In this document: piece by piece, positions 56,255 to 64,000 of the stretch
Numbering within the stretch: the stretch's first letter is position 1
How the letters are laid out: the number at the start of each line of letters is the position of its first letter
Assembly: GCA_964618215.1 (NCBI GenBank)
Contig: CAZTZE010000004.1
Coordinates: 1-64,000, forward strand
Source of the DNA: CG2-30-58-95 sp964618215
Lineage (GTDB): Bacteria > Chloroflexota > Anaerolineae > Anaerolineales > Villigracilaceae
DNA: 64,000 nt
Direction: 5' to 3'
Position numbers and translations under genes: made by a program
Notes under the pieces: model-generated
What the model was told of the DNA's origin: nothing
What the model saw: only the letters and a program-made list of their open reading frames with translations
The model's database searches: none

Positions 56255-59200
56255 ATGGACTTCTATTTTGACACACTATCCCTCGACCTCGGCGGCCCAA
56301 CTGCCAAGTACGAGGGAAATCTAGCCGCCATTCGCCTGCTGAAAGAGATCGAGCTTGCGGGCCGCGCTGCCACGCCTGAGGAACAGGCCATCCTCGCCCG
56401 CTACGTGGGCTGGGGCGACAGCGCCCTGCTTCGCATCGAGTACAACACCCGCTGGGACGACCCGAACAACCTGCGGAATATCCTGGCAGAGGAGGAATGG
56501 GATTCCGCAAAGGGGAGTACGTTGAACGCCCACTACACCGCCCTGCCGGTGGTGCGGGCGATGTGGAACGGCCTGCTCAAACTCGGTTTCGGGAATCTCC
56601 CGAAAGTGCGAGTTCTCGACCCGTCTGCTGGCGTCGGTCATTTCAAGAGCGTTATGCCGGCGGCACTTCGTGATCAGACCGATGGCATGAATGCCACAAG
56701 TTGGGTCGAGATCGAACTGGATAGCATTACAGCCCGCATCCTGAAGCTCCTGCACCCTGACAGCAAGGTTCACGCCCTGGGCTTCGAGGAGGTCAACCTG
56801 CCCGGCGGGTGGTTCGACCTGGCGATCTCGAATGCCCCCTTTGGGGACTACGCAATCGTGGACAGGAACATCAAGGATGCGCGCCTGCGTGCCTGCATCC
56901 ACGATTACTTCTTCGTCCGCACAGCCTCCCTGCTGCGGCCAGGCGGCATTCTCGCCTACATCACCTCCCGCTTCACCCTGGATAAGAAGGATGCCTATGT
57001 CCGCCGCTACCTGGCGCAGCAGATGGATCTCCTGGCAGCCGTCCGGCTGCCCAATACAGCTTTCAAACAGAACGCCGGTACGGAGGTCGTCACGGACATC
57101 CTGATCATGCAGAAGCGCCAGGCTGTAACGGACATTATGCCGTCCCTTCGTTCCCTTCGTTCCTCAGGGCAGGCCTCAGGGCAGGCATGGGTGGAAGTGG
57201 CCCCAATCACACTCGAAGGTCGCTACGGAAGCGACGAACAGGTGAACATCAACAAAATCTTTGTCGAGCATCCTGACTGGACCCTCGGCACGCCTTCTCT
57301 GGCCGGCACGATGTACGCCGGCGACCAGTACACCGTAGAGGGAGACGGGCGGGATGTGGCTCAGGCCATCGAAGAACTGCTGCTTGAAATCCTGCCGGAG
57401 AATGTCGTTGTCTGCGGCGAGCAGCCAGATGTTGAGCCTAATCCAGAGGCCGCTCCGACCGTTTTTTACTGCGGTGCGGTTTCGCCGGACACTTGTACCT
57501 GCGCAAGTGCAGGCAAACAAGCGCGTGTGGATGCGCTGAAGGTAATCTACGAGACGGCCAAGACGCTGCTGTATAAAGAAACGCATGGCGCTCCCCTGAT
57601 GGGAATCGCCCTGCTGCGAGAGCGGCTGAATCAAGCCTATGACCGCTTTACCGAACGATACGGCCCGATCAGTGGCGCGACAAATGTCTCGTTGTTGAAA
57701 GACATCCCGGCTCTGCCGTTCCTCAAGGCTCTTGAAGACCGCTATGACCCGCTGACCAATTCGGCGGGCAAGGCGGCGATTTTCTTCCGCTCGACAGTCC
57801 GGCAGGCAAACATGACTGTCGAGGTCAAATCCGTCCAGGATGCCTTGCTCTTATGCCTGGATCGGATCGGGAGCGTTGACCTGGAGTACATCGCCAGGCT
57901 CGCCGGTCAGTCTCTGGAGGATGCTGCCGGTCAGTTGCGCGGCCAAATCTACAAGTCTCCAGATGGCCGCTGGCAGACGGCAGATGAATACCTGTCGGGA
58001 AACATCCTGGCAAAACTACGCGAGGCCGAAGCCGCCGCTGAATTGGACCCGGCGTTCACCGAAAACGTCCAGGCGCTGCAAGAGGCCATGCCGCAGCCGC
58101 TCAAACCGGGCGAGATCAGGGCATCCCTGGGCGCTGGTTGGATCGGGACGGATGTTGTGGGATCGTTCTTGCAATATCTCCTGCCCGGCGGCGGTTATAC
58201 CGTCTCCTACGTGCCTGACCTGGCGCGCTGGGCGTTGGACAAGAAGTACAAGTGGGGCGTGCCGTCTGGCCTGCTCTGCCAACGCTGGGGGACGAGCCGG
58301 CGCGATGCCTTCCAACTGGTGGACGATGCGCTCAACGCGCACACGCCGGTGGTGTATGACGAGATAAGAGACGGAGGCGAGACGCGCCGCGCGATCAACC
58401 GCATGGAGACGGTCGCGGCACAAGCGAAACTGTTCGAGATCAAGGCCAAGTTTGAGGAGTGGGTCTGGCAGGATGAGGAGCGGGCTGCGCATCTGGCCCA
58501 AATCTACAACGAGCGCTTCAACTGCGTCAGCCCACGCCGGTTCGATGGCAGCCATCTCACGCTGCCCGGTCTCAACGCGGATATAACGCTCCGCCAGTGT
58601 CAAATGGATGCCGTCTGGCGCATCCTGCAAAGCCCGGCGACACTGCTGGCCCACGAAGTGGGCATGGGCAAGACCCTAGCCTGTCTCGCTGCCGTGATGG
58701 AAGCAAAGCGGCTGGGACTGTCACGCAAGGCGATGGTAGTTGTCCCCAACCACCTGACCGCTCAGTGGCGCGATCAGGCGTTATGGGCGTATCCAAACGC
58801 CAATATCCTCTGCGCCGGATCAGACGATCTCTCTAAAGCCCGGCGCGGCGAGTTCCTCAGCCGCATCGCCACCGGTGACTGGGACCTGGTGATCGTCCCA
58901 ATGTCGTCCTTCAAGCTGCTGCCAGTCGGCAGTGAAATCCTCAAGGAGTTTTTCCAGCGGGAAATTGACCGCCTGGAAAACCACCTTTGGGAACTCAAGA
59001 AAGAAAGGGGTAAATCGGAAGTCCGGGCGATCAAGGAAATCGAAAAGGCGCTAAAACGCTACCGCGCCCGCCTGGACGAACAAAACAATATGTCCAAGGA
59101 CAGCGAGGAGACAATAACGTTCGATGGCCTCGGCCTGGACTTACTGGTTGTGGACGAGCACCACAATTACAAAAACCTGTATTTCCACACCCAAATGACC

Positions 59201-59896
59201 CGTATTGCCGGGCTGCCCAATGCGGACAGCCAGCGGGCGTTCGATATGTTCGTGAAGATCCGCTGGCTGCTGGAAAACGGCGGGAGAGTGGTCGGGGCGA
59301 CCGGTACGCCGGTGACAAACACGCTGGCGGAAGTGTACACGATGCAGCGGTTCTTCCAGATGGAAAGATTGGAAGAACTGGAAATCGCCCACTTCGACGC
59401 CTGGGCCAAGATGTTCGCCCTGGCCGAGCCGGGGCTGGAAATGACGCCGGACGGGGCGGGCTTCCGCATGAACACCCGCTTCAGGAAGTTCGTCAACCTG
59501 CCCGAACTGCTGAAACTGTGGCAGGAGTTTGCCGACACCCAGATGATTGACGATGCCAGCGGAATCGAGCGGCCTGACCTGTATGGTAAAAAACCGGTCA
59601 AGGTCGTTTTACCGGGCAGCCAGGAATTGCGGGATTATGTTCTCAGCCTGGCGGCACGGGCGGAGCGGGTGCGCAGCGGGTCGGTCGCGCCGGAGGAGGA
59701 CAATATGCTCAAAGTCACTGGCGATGGGCGCAAAGCTGCGCTCGACTTGAGTCTGGTGATCCCCGGCCCTGCGGACGCTCCCATGCCCAAAGTGGATACC
59801 CTGGCAGACATCGTTGCCCGCATCCATCGCGCCAGCGAACCCACCCGCGGCGCGCAAATCATTTTCTGCGACCTGGCGACCCCGAAAGCGAGATAG
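56255..59896 (+). CDS. Methyltransferase-helicase, N-terminal part (split gene)
   Basis: This 1213-aa protein begins with an N6-MTase-like domain: motif I KVRVLDPSAGVGHFKSV (near residue 124) and a motif IV variant SNAPFGDYA in place of NPPY/F. From about 800 it has a SNF2 helicase lobe: AHEVGMGKTLACLAA, DLLVVDEHHNYKNL and GATGTPVTNT. The frame stops at FCDLATPKAR, where homologues run on into the second helicase lobe. Such MTase-helicases are large (1600-2500 aa) plasmid and ICE proteins of unclear role. The partner lobe is encoded at 60119. A short repeat-derived stretch (LRSLRSSGQASGQA) lies near residue 300. Confidence 0.85.
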   Translation: MDFYFDTLSLDLGGPTAKYEGNLAAIRLLKEIELAGRAATPEEQAILARYVGWGDSALLRIEYNTRWDDPNNLRNILAEEEWDSAKGSTLNAHYTALPVVRAMWNGLLKLGFGNLPKVRVLDPSAGVGHFKSVMPAALRDQTDGMNATSWVEIELDSITARILKLLHPDSKVHALGFEEVNLPGGWFDLAISNAPFGDYAIVDRNIKDARLRACIHDYFFVRTASLLRPGGILAYITSRFTLDKKDAYVRRYLAQQMDLLAAVRLPNTAFKQNAGTEVVTDILIMQKRQAVTDIMPSLRSLRSSGQASGQAWVEVAPITLEGRYGSDEQVNINKIFVEHPDWTLGTPSLAGTMYAGDQYTVEGDGRDVAQAIEELLLEILPENVVVCGEQPDVEPNPEAAPTVFYCGAVSPDTCTCASAGKQARVDALKVIYETAKTLLYKETHGAPLMGIALLRERLNQAYDRFTERYGPISGATNVSLLKDIPALPFLKALEDRYDPLTNSAGKAAIFFRSTVRQANMTVEVKSVQDALLLCLDRIGSVDLEYIARLAGQSLEDAAGQLRGQIYKSPDGRWQTADEYLSGNILAKLREAEAAAELDPAFTENVQALQEAMPQPLKPGEIRASLGAGWIGTDVVGSFLQYLLPGGGYTVSYVPDLARWALDKKYKWGVPSGLLCQRWGTSRRDAFQLVDDALNAHTPVVYDEIRDGGETRRAINRMETVAAQAKLFEIKAKFEEWVWQDEERAAHLAQIYNERFNCVSPRRFDGSHLTLPGLNADITLRQCQMDAVWRILQSPATLLAHEVGMGKTLACLAAVMEAKRLGLSRKAMVVVPNHLTAQWRDQALWAYPNANILCAGSDDLSKARRGEFLSRIATGDWDLVIVPMSSFKLLPVGSEILKEFFQREIDRLENHLWELKKERGKSEVRAIKEIEKALKRYRARLDEQNNMSKDSEETITFDGLGLDLLVVDEHHNYKNLYFHTQMTRIAGLPNADSQRAFDMFVKIRWLLENGGRVVGATGTPVTNTLAEVYTMQRFFQMERLEELEIAHFDAWAKMFALAEPGLEMTPDGAGFRMNTRFRKFVNLPELLKLWQEFADTQMIDDASGIERPDLYGKKPVKVVLPGSQELRDYVLSLAARAERVRSGSVAPEEDNMLKVTGDGRKAALDLSLVIPGPADAPMPKVDTLADIVARIHRASEPTRGAQIIFCDLATPKAR
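57153..57170. repeat. 18-bp REP-like repeat, copy 2
   Basis: Identical to 29532-29549; here it encodes part of the LRSLRSSGQ stretch in the methyltransferase-helicase, followed by a direct repeat of CTCAGGGCAGG. Confidence 0.6.
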
Positions 59897-60118
59897 TTAA
59901 AACAACGAACCGCCGGGATGAGGGGGGCATCCCAGTCGGCTCGTTGAATTCAGTTTACAACGAACCGCCGGGTAAGTCAAGTGATTCTTCGACGAATGTT
60001 TCGCGGCAGCGGCCAGGAACTTTCTCAAGGCCGGGCATGCGGTTTCGCGTGCCCGGCTTTCGTTATTGTGGCAGCCACAGGCTGCCATAAATGGCATGAA
60101 TGCCATTTGGAGGTCAAC
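59897..60118 (+). other. Intervening sequence splitting the methyltransferase-helicase
   Basis: The 222 bp hold a 16-bp direct repeat (ACAACGAACCGCCGGG at 59902-59917 and 59957-59972), a stem CAACGA/TCGTTG around a GGGATG/CATCCC hairpin, a terminator (GCCGGGCATGC with GCGTGCCCGGC, 60030-60057, then TTTCGTTATT), a GGCAGCC/GGCTGCC hairpin, and AAATGGCA/TGCCATTT (60089-60108) ending just before GGAGG of the second half. No protein of note. It looks like an inserted, structured DNA segment with its own termination and re-initiation signals. Confidence 0.65.
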
Positions 60119-61666
60119 ATGGTAGTTCAAGACATAAGCACGGATGTTCAATGGATCGAGGTGGTCGAGACGTTGGAAGAACTCAATCTCACCACCAACA
60201 TCTACGCCGAGATCAAAAGGCGTCTGGTGGAGCGGGGAGTCAAACCAGAGGAGATCGCGTTTATCCACGACGCCCGCACACCCGAACAGCGGGCGGCAAT
60301 GTTCGAGGCGGTCAACGAAGGACGCATCCGCGTCCTCATCGGCTCGACCGAGAAGATGGGCACCGGCATGAATGCCCAGGAGCGGCTGATCGCTTTGCAC
60401 CACCTTGACGCCCCATGGCGTCCAACAGACATAGAACAGCGGCGCGGGCGGATGCTCCGCCAGGGCAACAAGCACCCCGAGGTGTTCGAGTTTGCGGAAG
60501 TCACCTCTGGGTCGTTCGACGGGTACGTCTGGCAGACGCTCGAAAACAAAGCCCAGTTCATTGCCCAGTTCATGCGCGGCACGGTCGCCGGGCGTGAAAC
60601 GGAGGATATTTCTGAGACGGTTCTGACGTTCTCGGAGATCAAGGCGCTGGCGTCGGGCAACCCCAGGGTCGTTGAAAAGGTGGTCATGGACAGCGAGATT
60701 GCCAGGTTGGGCTATCTCCGTTCCGCGTGGCTGGATAACCGCCTGGCCATGCAGCGCCGCGCCAAGTTGCTATCTGCCGAGAAAGAGCGGCTGGAAGTGA
60801 GCATCGCAATATACACAGCCGCCTTGCAGACCCGTTCTGCACACGGAAGCATTTTTGTCATCCGCTTGCCTGCACAAGCAGGCTTGCAAAACAATGATTA
60901 CGCTGAACGGGAGGCGGCCGGCCGGCAGGTGAGGCGGCTGGTCAGCCAGGCGACCTACAGTATTCTGAAAAACAAATCTGGCAAGGAGGTGATCGGGAGC
61001 TACAAGGGATTCGACCTGGTAGTCACGGTCTCGTATAACGCCTTCAAGGGTGAACCGGTCCCCAGCCTGCTCGTAGACATCGGTGAGGGCGCGTTGCCCG
61101 TGCATGTCGGCGAGAGCGACCTGGGGATCATCCAGAGCATCGAGGCCCAGGTTCGTTCCCTCGATGACAAACTGGCCGGCGTGGAGAAGGCGGTGCGCCA
61201 GGCGGAGAACAACCTGACATCTATTCAGGTTGAGTTGGATCGGTCCTGGGAGTACGGGGATAAGTACCTGGAGTTGAAGCGCCAAGTGGAAATCCTGAAC
61301 GCCGAACTGCAGGAATCGGAGGTTGAAACGCCGGAAATATCCTTTGAGCGTCGAGCGGAGACAGAACAAAGCGACGACATCGACGCCGTAATCCGCCGCA
61401 TCGAAGCCCTGCACGCCGATCCTGCTGTACTGGCGCGTTTTGAGCTTGATCTTTCGGATACCCCGCTCGAAATCTCGCCGGAGGCGCTTGCCGGCCTGGC
61501 GGACGAGATCGCCAAAAAGCAATTGCACCTGGCCTTTGGGCAGGCGGTCTTGCAGTCCCAACAGGCATCATGGGAGGAGTGGATCGAGCGGCACGGCGGT
61601 GTAGTGGCCGTAAAACCGCGACGGGCGGTTGTAAAGACGCCGAAAAGCCAGTTGTCCATGTTTTAA
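60119..61666 (+). CDS. Methyltransferase-helicase, C-terminal part (split gene)
   Basis: The 515-aa protein supplies what the previous gene lacks: the second RecA lobe (EEIAFIHDARTPEQRAAMF, VLIGSTEKMGTGMNAQERL, DIEQRRGRMLRQGN) followed by a coiled-coil-rich C-terminus (LDDKLAGVEKAVRQAENNL). The first 18 residues up to VVETLEELN have no counterpart in intact homologues. ATG 60119 has GGAGG 5 bp upstream. The two proteins could rejoin into an active helicase, or the split has inactivated it. Confidence 0.8.
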   Translation: MVVQDISTDVQWIEVVETLEELNLTTNIYAEIKRRLVERGVKPEEIAFIHDARTPEQRAAMFEAVNEGRIRVLIGSTEKMGTGMNAQERLIALHHLDAPWRPTDIEQRRGRMLRQGNKHPEVFEFAEVTSGSFDGYVWQTLENKAQFIAQFMRGTVAGRETEDISETVLTFSEIKALASGNPRVVEKVVMDSEIARLGYLRSAWLDNRLAMQRRAKLLSAEKERLEVSIAIYTAALQTRSAHGSIFVIRLPAQAGLQNNDYAEREAAGRQVRRLVSQATYSILKNKSGKEVIGSYKGFDLVVTVSYNAFKGEPVPSLLVDIGEGALPVHVGESDLGIIQSIEAQVRSLDDKLAGVEKAVRQAENNLTSIQVELDRSWEYGDKYLELKRQVEILNAELQESEVETPEISFERRAETEQSDDIDAVIRRIEALHADPAVLARFELDLSDTPLEISPEALAGLADEIAKKQLHLAFGQAVLQSQQASWEEWIERHGGVVAVKPRRAVVKTPKSQLSMF

Positions 61667-61683
61667 CGAAAAAGGAGAAAAAT

Positions 61684-61947
61684 ATGATCGAAATCGGAGA
61701 TCCAATCGAACTCCGCTGCGGACGCGGCACAAAGAAAGACCCGCATCGTTGGTGGCCGGCGTATGCCGGTCGGTGTACGCCGGCCAAGTTGTACTATCGC
61801 ACGACGCCGGACGGTCCCGACTGTGGCCCATTACGCCTGAACGCCGAGGGCGTAATTTGGCGTCGCCGGGCGTCGGAGATCGCGGAAGACGCGCACCTCG
61901 AAGAACTGTACGAGATGTGCGTTTCTGAATGCGATTGGGACGCCTGA
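61684..61947 (+). CDS. Unknown 87-aa protein
   Basis: AAAGGAG 7 bp before the ATG. Basic protein with IEIGDPIELRCGRGTKKDPH and HLEELYEMCVSECDW; three to four cysteines. It lies between two DNA-modification genes and may be part of their unit. No family recognised. Confidence 0.55.
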   Translation: MIEIGDPIELRCGRGTKKDPHRWWPAYAGRCTPAKLYYRTTPDGPDCGPLRLNAEGVIWRRRASEIAEDAHLEELYEMCVSECDWDA

Positions 61948-61993
61948 TTTGTAGGAGGCGGTTAGCGTCCTTCGGCGGCTGTTCCAACACCGT

Positions 61994-62055
61994 TCGTGCC
62001 GCGAACAACGGCGGCACGCCGGTGCGAGACGGCAGGGAGGGCTAATGCCCTCCCT
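61994..62055 (+). terminator. Two hairpins before the cytosine methyltransferase gene
   Basis: CGTGCCGC and GCGGCACG form one 8-bp stem, AGGGAGGGC and GCCCTCCCT (62034-62055) a perfect 9-bp stem with a 4-nt loop, followed by GAATATTT. The second is probably a terminator. The 61948-62131 spacer holds no gene. Confidence 0.65.
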
Positions 62056-62131
62056 GAATATTTAACTTGCGCCTGCCGCCCGCCTACCCACAAGGGAGTC
62101 CGGGGTGCAGGTGAACGAAACGGAGGTTTTT

Positions 62132-63397
62132 ATGTCTAACAATATCCTGGCCGCCGATCTCTTTTGCGGCGCTGGCGGCACGTCAACCGGCCTGTTGTTG
62201 GCGGTCGAACGGTTGGGTCTGAGCGTGGAACTCCTGGCGATCAATCACTCGGAGATCGCCATTGCCACCCATAGCGCCAACCACCCCCACGCCGTGCATT
62301 TGTGTGAGAACCTGGACGGGGTGGACCCGCGCAAGGTTGTCCCCGGCGGACGGCTCGACCTGCTGGTGGCATCGCCTGAATGCACTCACCACAGCAAGGC
62401 TCGCGGCGGGAAGCCACGCAGCGATCAGTCCCGCGCTTCGGCCTGGCATGTGCTCAGGTGGGCGGAAGCGCTCTACGTAGAGAGCATACTGATCGAGAAT
62501 GTAGAGGAGTTCAAAACCTGGTGTCCGCTGGACGAGAACGGGCAGCCGATTGAGCGGCTCAAAGGCAAGACCTACCTGGCCTTCCTGGTTGCCCTGCGCT
62601 CGCTGGGTTACCACGTCTCCGAGCGGGTGCTGTGCTGCGCTGACTACGGCGACCCGACTACCCGCCGCCGGCTGTTCATCCTGGCGCGCAAGGGGAAGCG
62701 GGTGCGCTGGCCCGTTCCCGCCTACTCGAAAGACGGCGGTGAGACAATGTTCGGAAAAGCCCGGCAGTGGCGCGCGGCGCGGGAGATCATTGACTGGTCT
62801 ATCCCAGGCCAGTCTATCTTTGAGCGCAAGAAGCCGCTCTCGCCGAACACCATCCGGCGCATCGAGGCGGGCCTGCGCAAGTTCTGCGGGCTGCCGTTCG
62901 TCATCGGCCAACAGAGCGGCGCTGCTCCCCGGTCAATAGATCATCCCGTGCCGACCATCGCGGCAGCCGGGGCGATCTCGCTCGTCAAGCCGTTCGTAGT
63001 CGCCGTCAACTATGGATCTCACAATGACCACACATGCACACATAGCCTGGAAAAGCCGTTCCCAACGGTGACCGGCGCGGATGTTTGGGGGCTGGCCGAG
63101 CCATTCATAGTCGAGTACCACGGCACTGGCGGCGCTTGCTCAGTGGATGCTCCTCTAAGCACCCAGACCACAAAAGACCGCTTCGGGTTGGCGCAGCCGC
63201 AGGTGATCGATGCGGGCGGTCAGAAATACCTGCTCGACATCCGCTTTCGGATGTTGCAGCCGCACGAGTTGGCCGCCGCGATGTCTTTCCCGAAGGACTA
63301 CCGCTTCGCGGGCAACCGAGAAGAAAAAGTGAAGCAAATCGGCAACGCCGTACCGGTCTTGACTGCCGCGGCGTTGTGCGAGGCGCTGTTAAGATAA
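62132..63397 (+). CDS. DNA (cytosine-5-)-methyltransferase
   Basis: The 421-aa protein shows C5-MTase motifs: I (AADLFCGAGGTSTGLLLAVE), IV as SPECTHHS, VI (ILIENVEEF), VIII (TTRRRLFILARK) and X (KQIGNAVPV). The catalytic cysteine is kept but sits in PEC rather than the usual PCQ, a variant familiar from phage and plasmid enzymes. It methylates C5 of cytosine in an unknown sequence. No restriction enzyme is adjacent, so it may protect the element. ACGGAGG lies 6 bp before the ATG at 62132. Confidence 0.9.
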   Translation: MSNNILAADLFCGAGGTSTGLLLAVERLGLSVELLAINHSEIAIATHSANHPHAVHLCENLDGVDPRKVVPGGRLDLLVASPECTHHSKARGGKPRSDQSRASAWHVLRWAEALYVESILIENVEEFKTWCPLDENGQPIERLKGKTYLAFLVALRSLGYHVSERVLCCADYGDPTTRRRLFILARKGKRVRWPVPAYSKDGGETMFGKARQWRAAREIIDWSIPGQSIFERKKPLSPNTIRRIEAGLRKFCGLPFVIGQQSGAAPRSIDHPVPTIAAAGAISLVKPFVVAVNYGSHNDHTCTHSLEKPFPTVTGADVWGLAEPFIVEYHGTGGACSVDAPLSTQTTKDRFGLAQPQVIDAGGQKYLLDIRFRMLQPHELAAAMSFPKDYRFAGNREEKVKQIGNAVPVLTAAALCEALLR

Positions 63398-63421
63398 TCA
63401 CCAAAAAGGATAAAAACAAAC

Positions 63422-64000
63422 ATGACTACGACTCGGCCTTCCATGCTAACGTCCTCGGTGATTTCCTTCCCGGAACGCGGCCCGGACGAACGCAGCAATT
63501 ATGGTAGGTGACTGCCCTGCCATTACCGAGGAAACACGTCCGGGAAGGTCGTGGAGGCCTTCCTGAGGATGTGTCACCGCGACCCGCAGGGATTGTTCGT
63601 GGACCCGTGCGAAGGCGGCGGAACGTCCCGCGACCTGGCTGCCCGCCTCGGCATCCGTTACACGGGCTTCGACTTGAACAACGGCTTTGACCTCACTGCG
63701 CACGATCTGATGCAGGCGCTCAACGGCGAGCGTCCTATCACAGCCTTTGTCCATTTGCCGTATTGGTCCATGGTGATCTATAGCCAGAATCCCCGCGATC
63801 TTTGTAACGCACCCACTTTGGAAGCGTTCCTGGAACGCGGCTAGGCGGCGGCGATGAACGTGTACGACGCCCTGCGACCAGGCGGCTTCTACGCCTTCCT
63901 GATGGGCAATCTGCGGCGCAAAGGTGAATACTACCCGTTGGCTGCCATGTTCGAGATATTCCTGCCCGGAAAACTACGGGAGGAGATTGTCAAAGTCCAA
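63422..64000 (+). pseudogene. DNA modification methylase, broken by two in-frame stops
   Basis: One frame runs from the ATG at 63422 to the window edge and encodes LTSSVISFPERGP, YRGNTSGKVVEAFL, LFVDPCEGGGTS (motif I), FVHLPYWSM (motif IV-like) and DALRPGGFYAFLMGNLRRKG, as in phage/ICE methylases. It is interrupted by a TGA (63509-63511) and a TAG (63842-63844). The TGA lies inside a 23-bp palindrome; taking out 24 bp there restores GPDERSNYRGN, close to the expected family sequence. The gene continues beyond the window. Confidence 0.7.
63501..63523. repeat. 23-bp palindrome, copy 5, inside a gene
   Basis: Arms ATGGTAGG and CCTGCCAT (one G-U pair) flank the loop TGACTGC, identical to the loop of the copy at 34940. 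It appears to be an in-frame 24-bp insertion in the methylase and supplies the premature TGA. Confidence 0.7.

Noticed and set aside
59981..60118. Upstream extension of the helicase C-terminal gene
   Set aside because: It would start within the intervening segment and read through the terminator hairpin; the ATG at 60119 with GGAGG is far better.
60770..61561. 263-codon open frame on the minus strand
   Set aside because: Shadow of the helicase C-terminal gene; no RBS and no recognisable protein pattern.
63509..63844. Stop codon reassignment (TGA or TAG read as amino acid)
   Set aside because: Many intact genes in the window end properly at TGA and TAG, so a general recoding is unlikely; the in-frame stops are better explained by insertion and decay.
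1..64000. Retron, diversity-generating retroelement or reverse transcriptase
   Set aside because: No reverse-transcriptase motif (such as YxDD in context) and no template/variable repeat pair was seen in any reading frame examined.

Overview
The window looks like a bacterial metagenome-derived contig, most likely Chloroflexota (Anaerolineae-like). That is an inference from the large STAND/tetratricopeptide regulators, the short REP-like repeats inserted in frame into genes, and the mixed GC content; no rRNA or taxonomic marker gene is present. A run of 100 Ns at 33464-33563 is a scaffold gap. The left 27 kb is a defence island and the right 36 kb is the backbone of a mobile replicon (plasmid or integrative conjugative element). 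LEFT (1-27.3 kb). An Xre repressor gene with its own palindromic operator faces left. Next to it lies a 3' fragment of a tRNA-Ser(GCT) gene, which looks like the scar of an attachment site. A good promoter (1006-1035) then starts a tightly packed operon: an AlpA/excisionase-type HTH protein, a 1720-aa DUF1998-type DEAD/DEAH helicase with a Vsr-like nuclease tail, a SNF2 helicase, a DUF3800 protein followed by a structured RNA candidate, and a 1607-aa Eco57I-type adenine methyltransferase. This gene set is related to DISARM and Druantia but I cannot match it exactly to either. It is followed by a HEPN protein, a CD-NTase-like nucleotidyltransferase and a membrane protein (possible CBASS-like module), by a PD-(D/E)XK nuclease with a partner protein, and by a STAND NTPase whose TPR sensor is carried on separate, translationally coupled proteins. 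A long TPR protein converges on these from the other strand. An IS3-family remnant marks the edge. MIDDLE (27.8-34.1 kb, minus strand). Genes for a wHTH/nuclease-like protein, a CpaF/VirB11-type ATPase, a CpaE/ParA-like ATPase and a CpaB-like SAF protein resemble a Tad-pilus or conjugation module. RIGHT (34.3-64 kb, plus strand). Dozens of small genes each have a strong Shine-Dalgarno site and usually their own hairpin. Recognisable members form a DNA-replication and maintenance set: CHC2/Toprim primase, SSB, SWIM protein, ParB-like protein, RadC, beta clamp (DnaN), a methyltransferase-helicase split into two genes, a 5-cytosine methyltransferase and a broken second methyltransferase. A tRNA-Ala-like gene, a tRNA-like structure, six tandem 11-bp iterons and a 193-aa kinase-like protein are also present. 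Several repeat families tie 29-64 kb together as one element: a 19-bp motif in both genes and spacers, a 23-bp palindrome (8-bp arms, 7-nt loop), a three-copy structured element with GNRA tetraloops, three leader hairpins with compensatory changes, and a 305-bp MITE-like insertion with a 4-bp target duplication at the radC stop codon. The most interesting candidates are these repeat/RNA families, the split methyltransferase-helicase, the possibly phase-variable defence methyltransferase, and the split STAND system. All functional assignments are from reading motifs; no database search was run.
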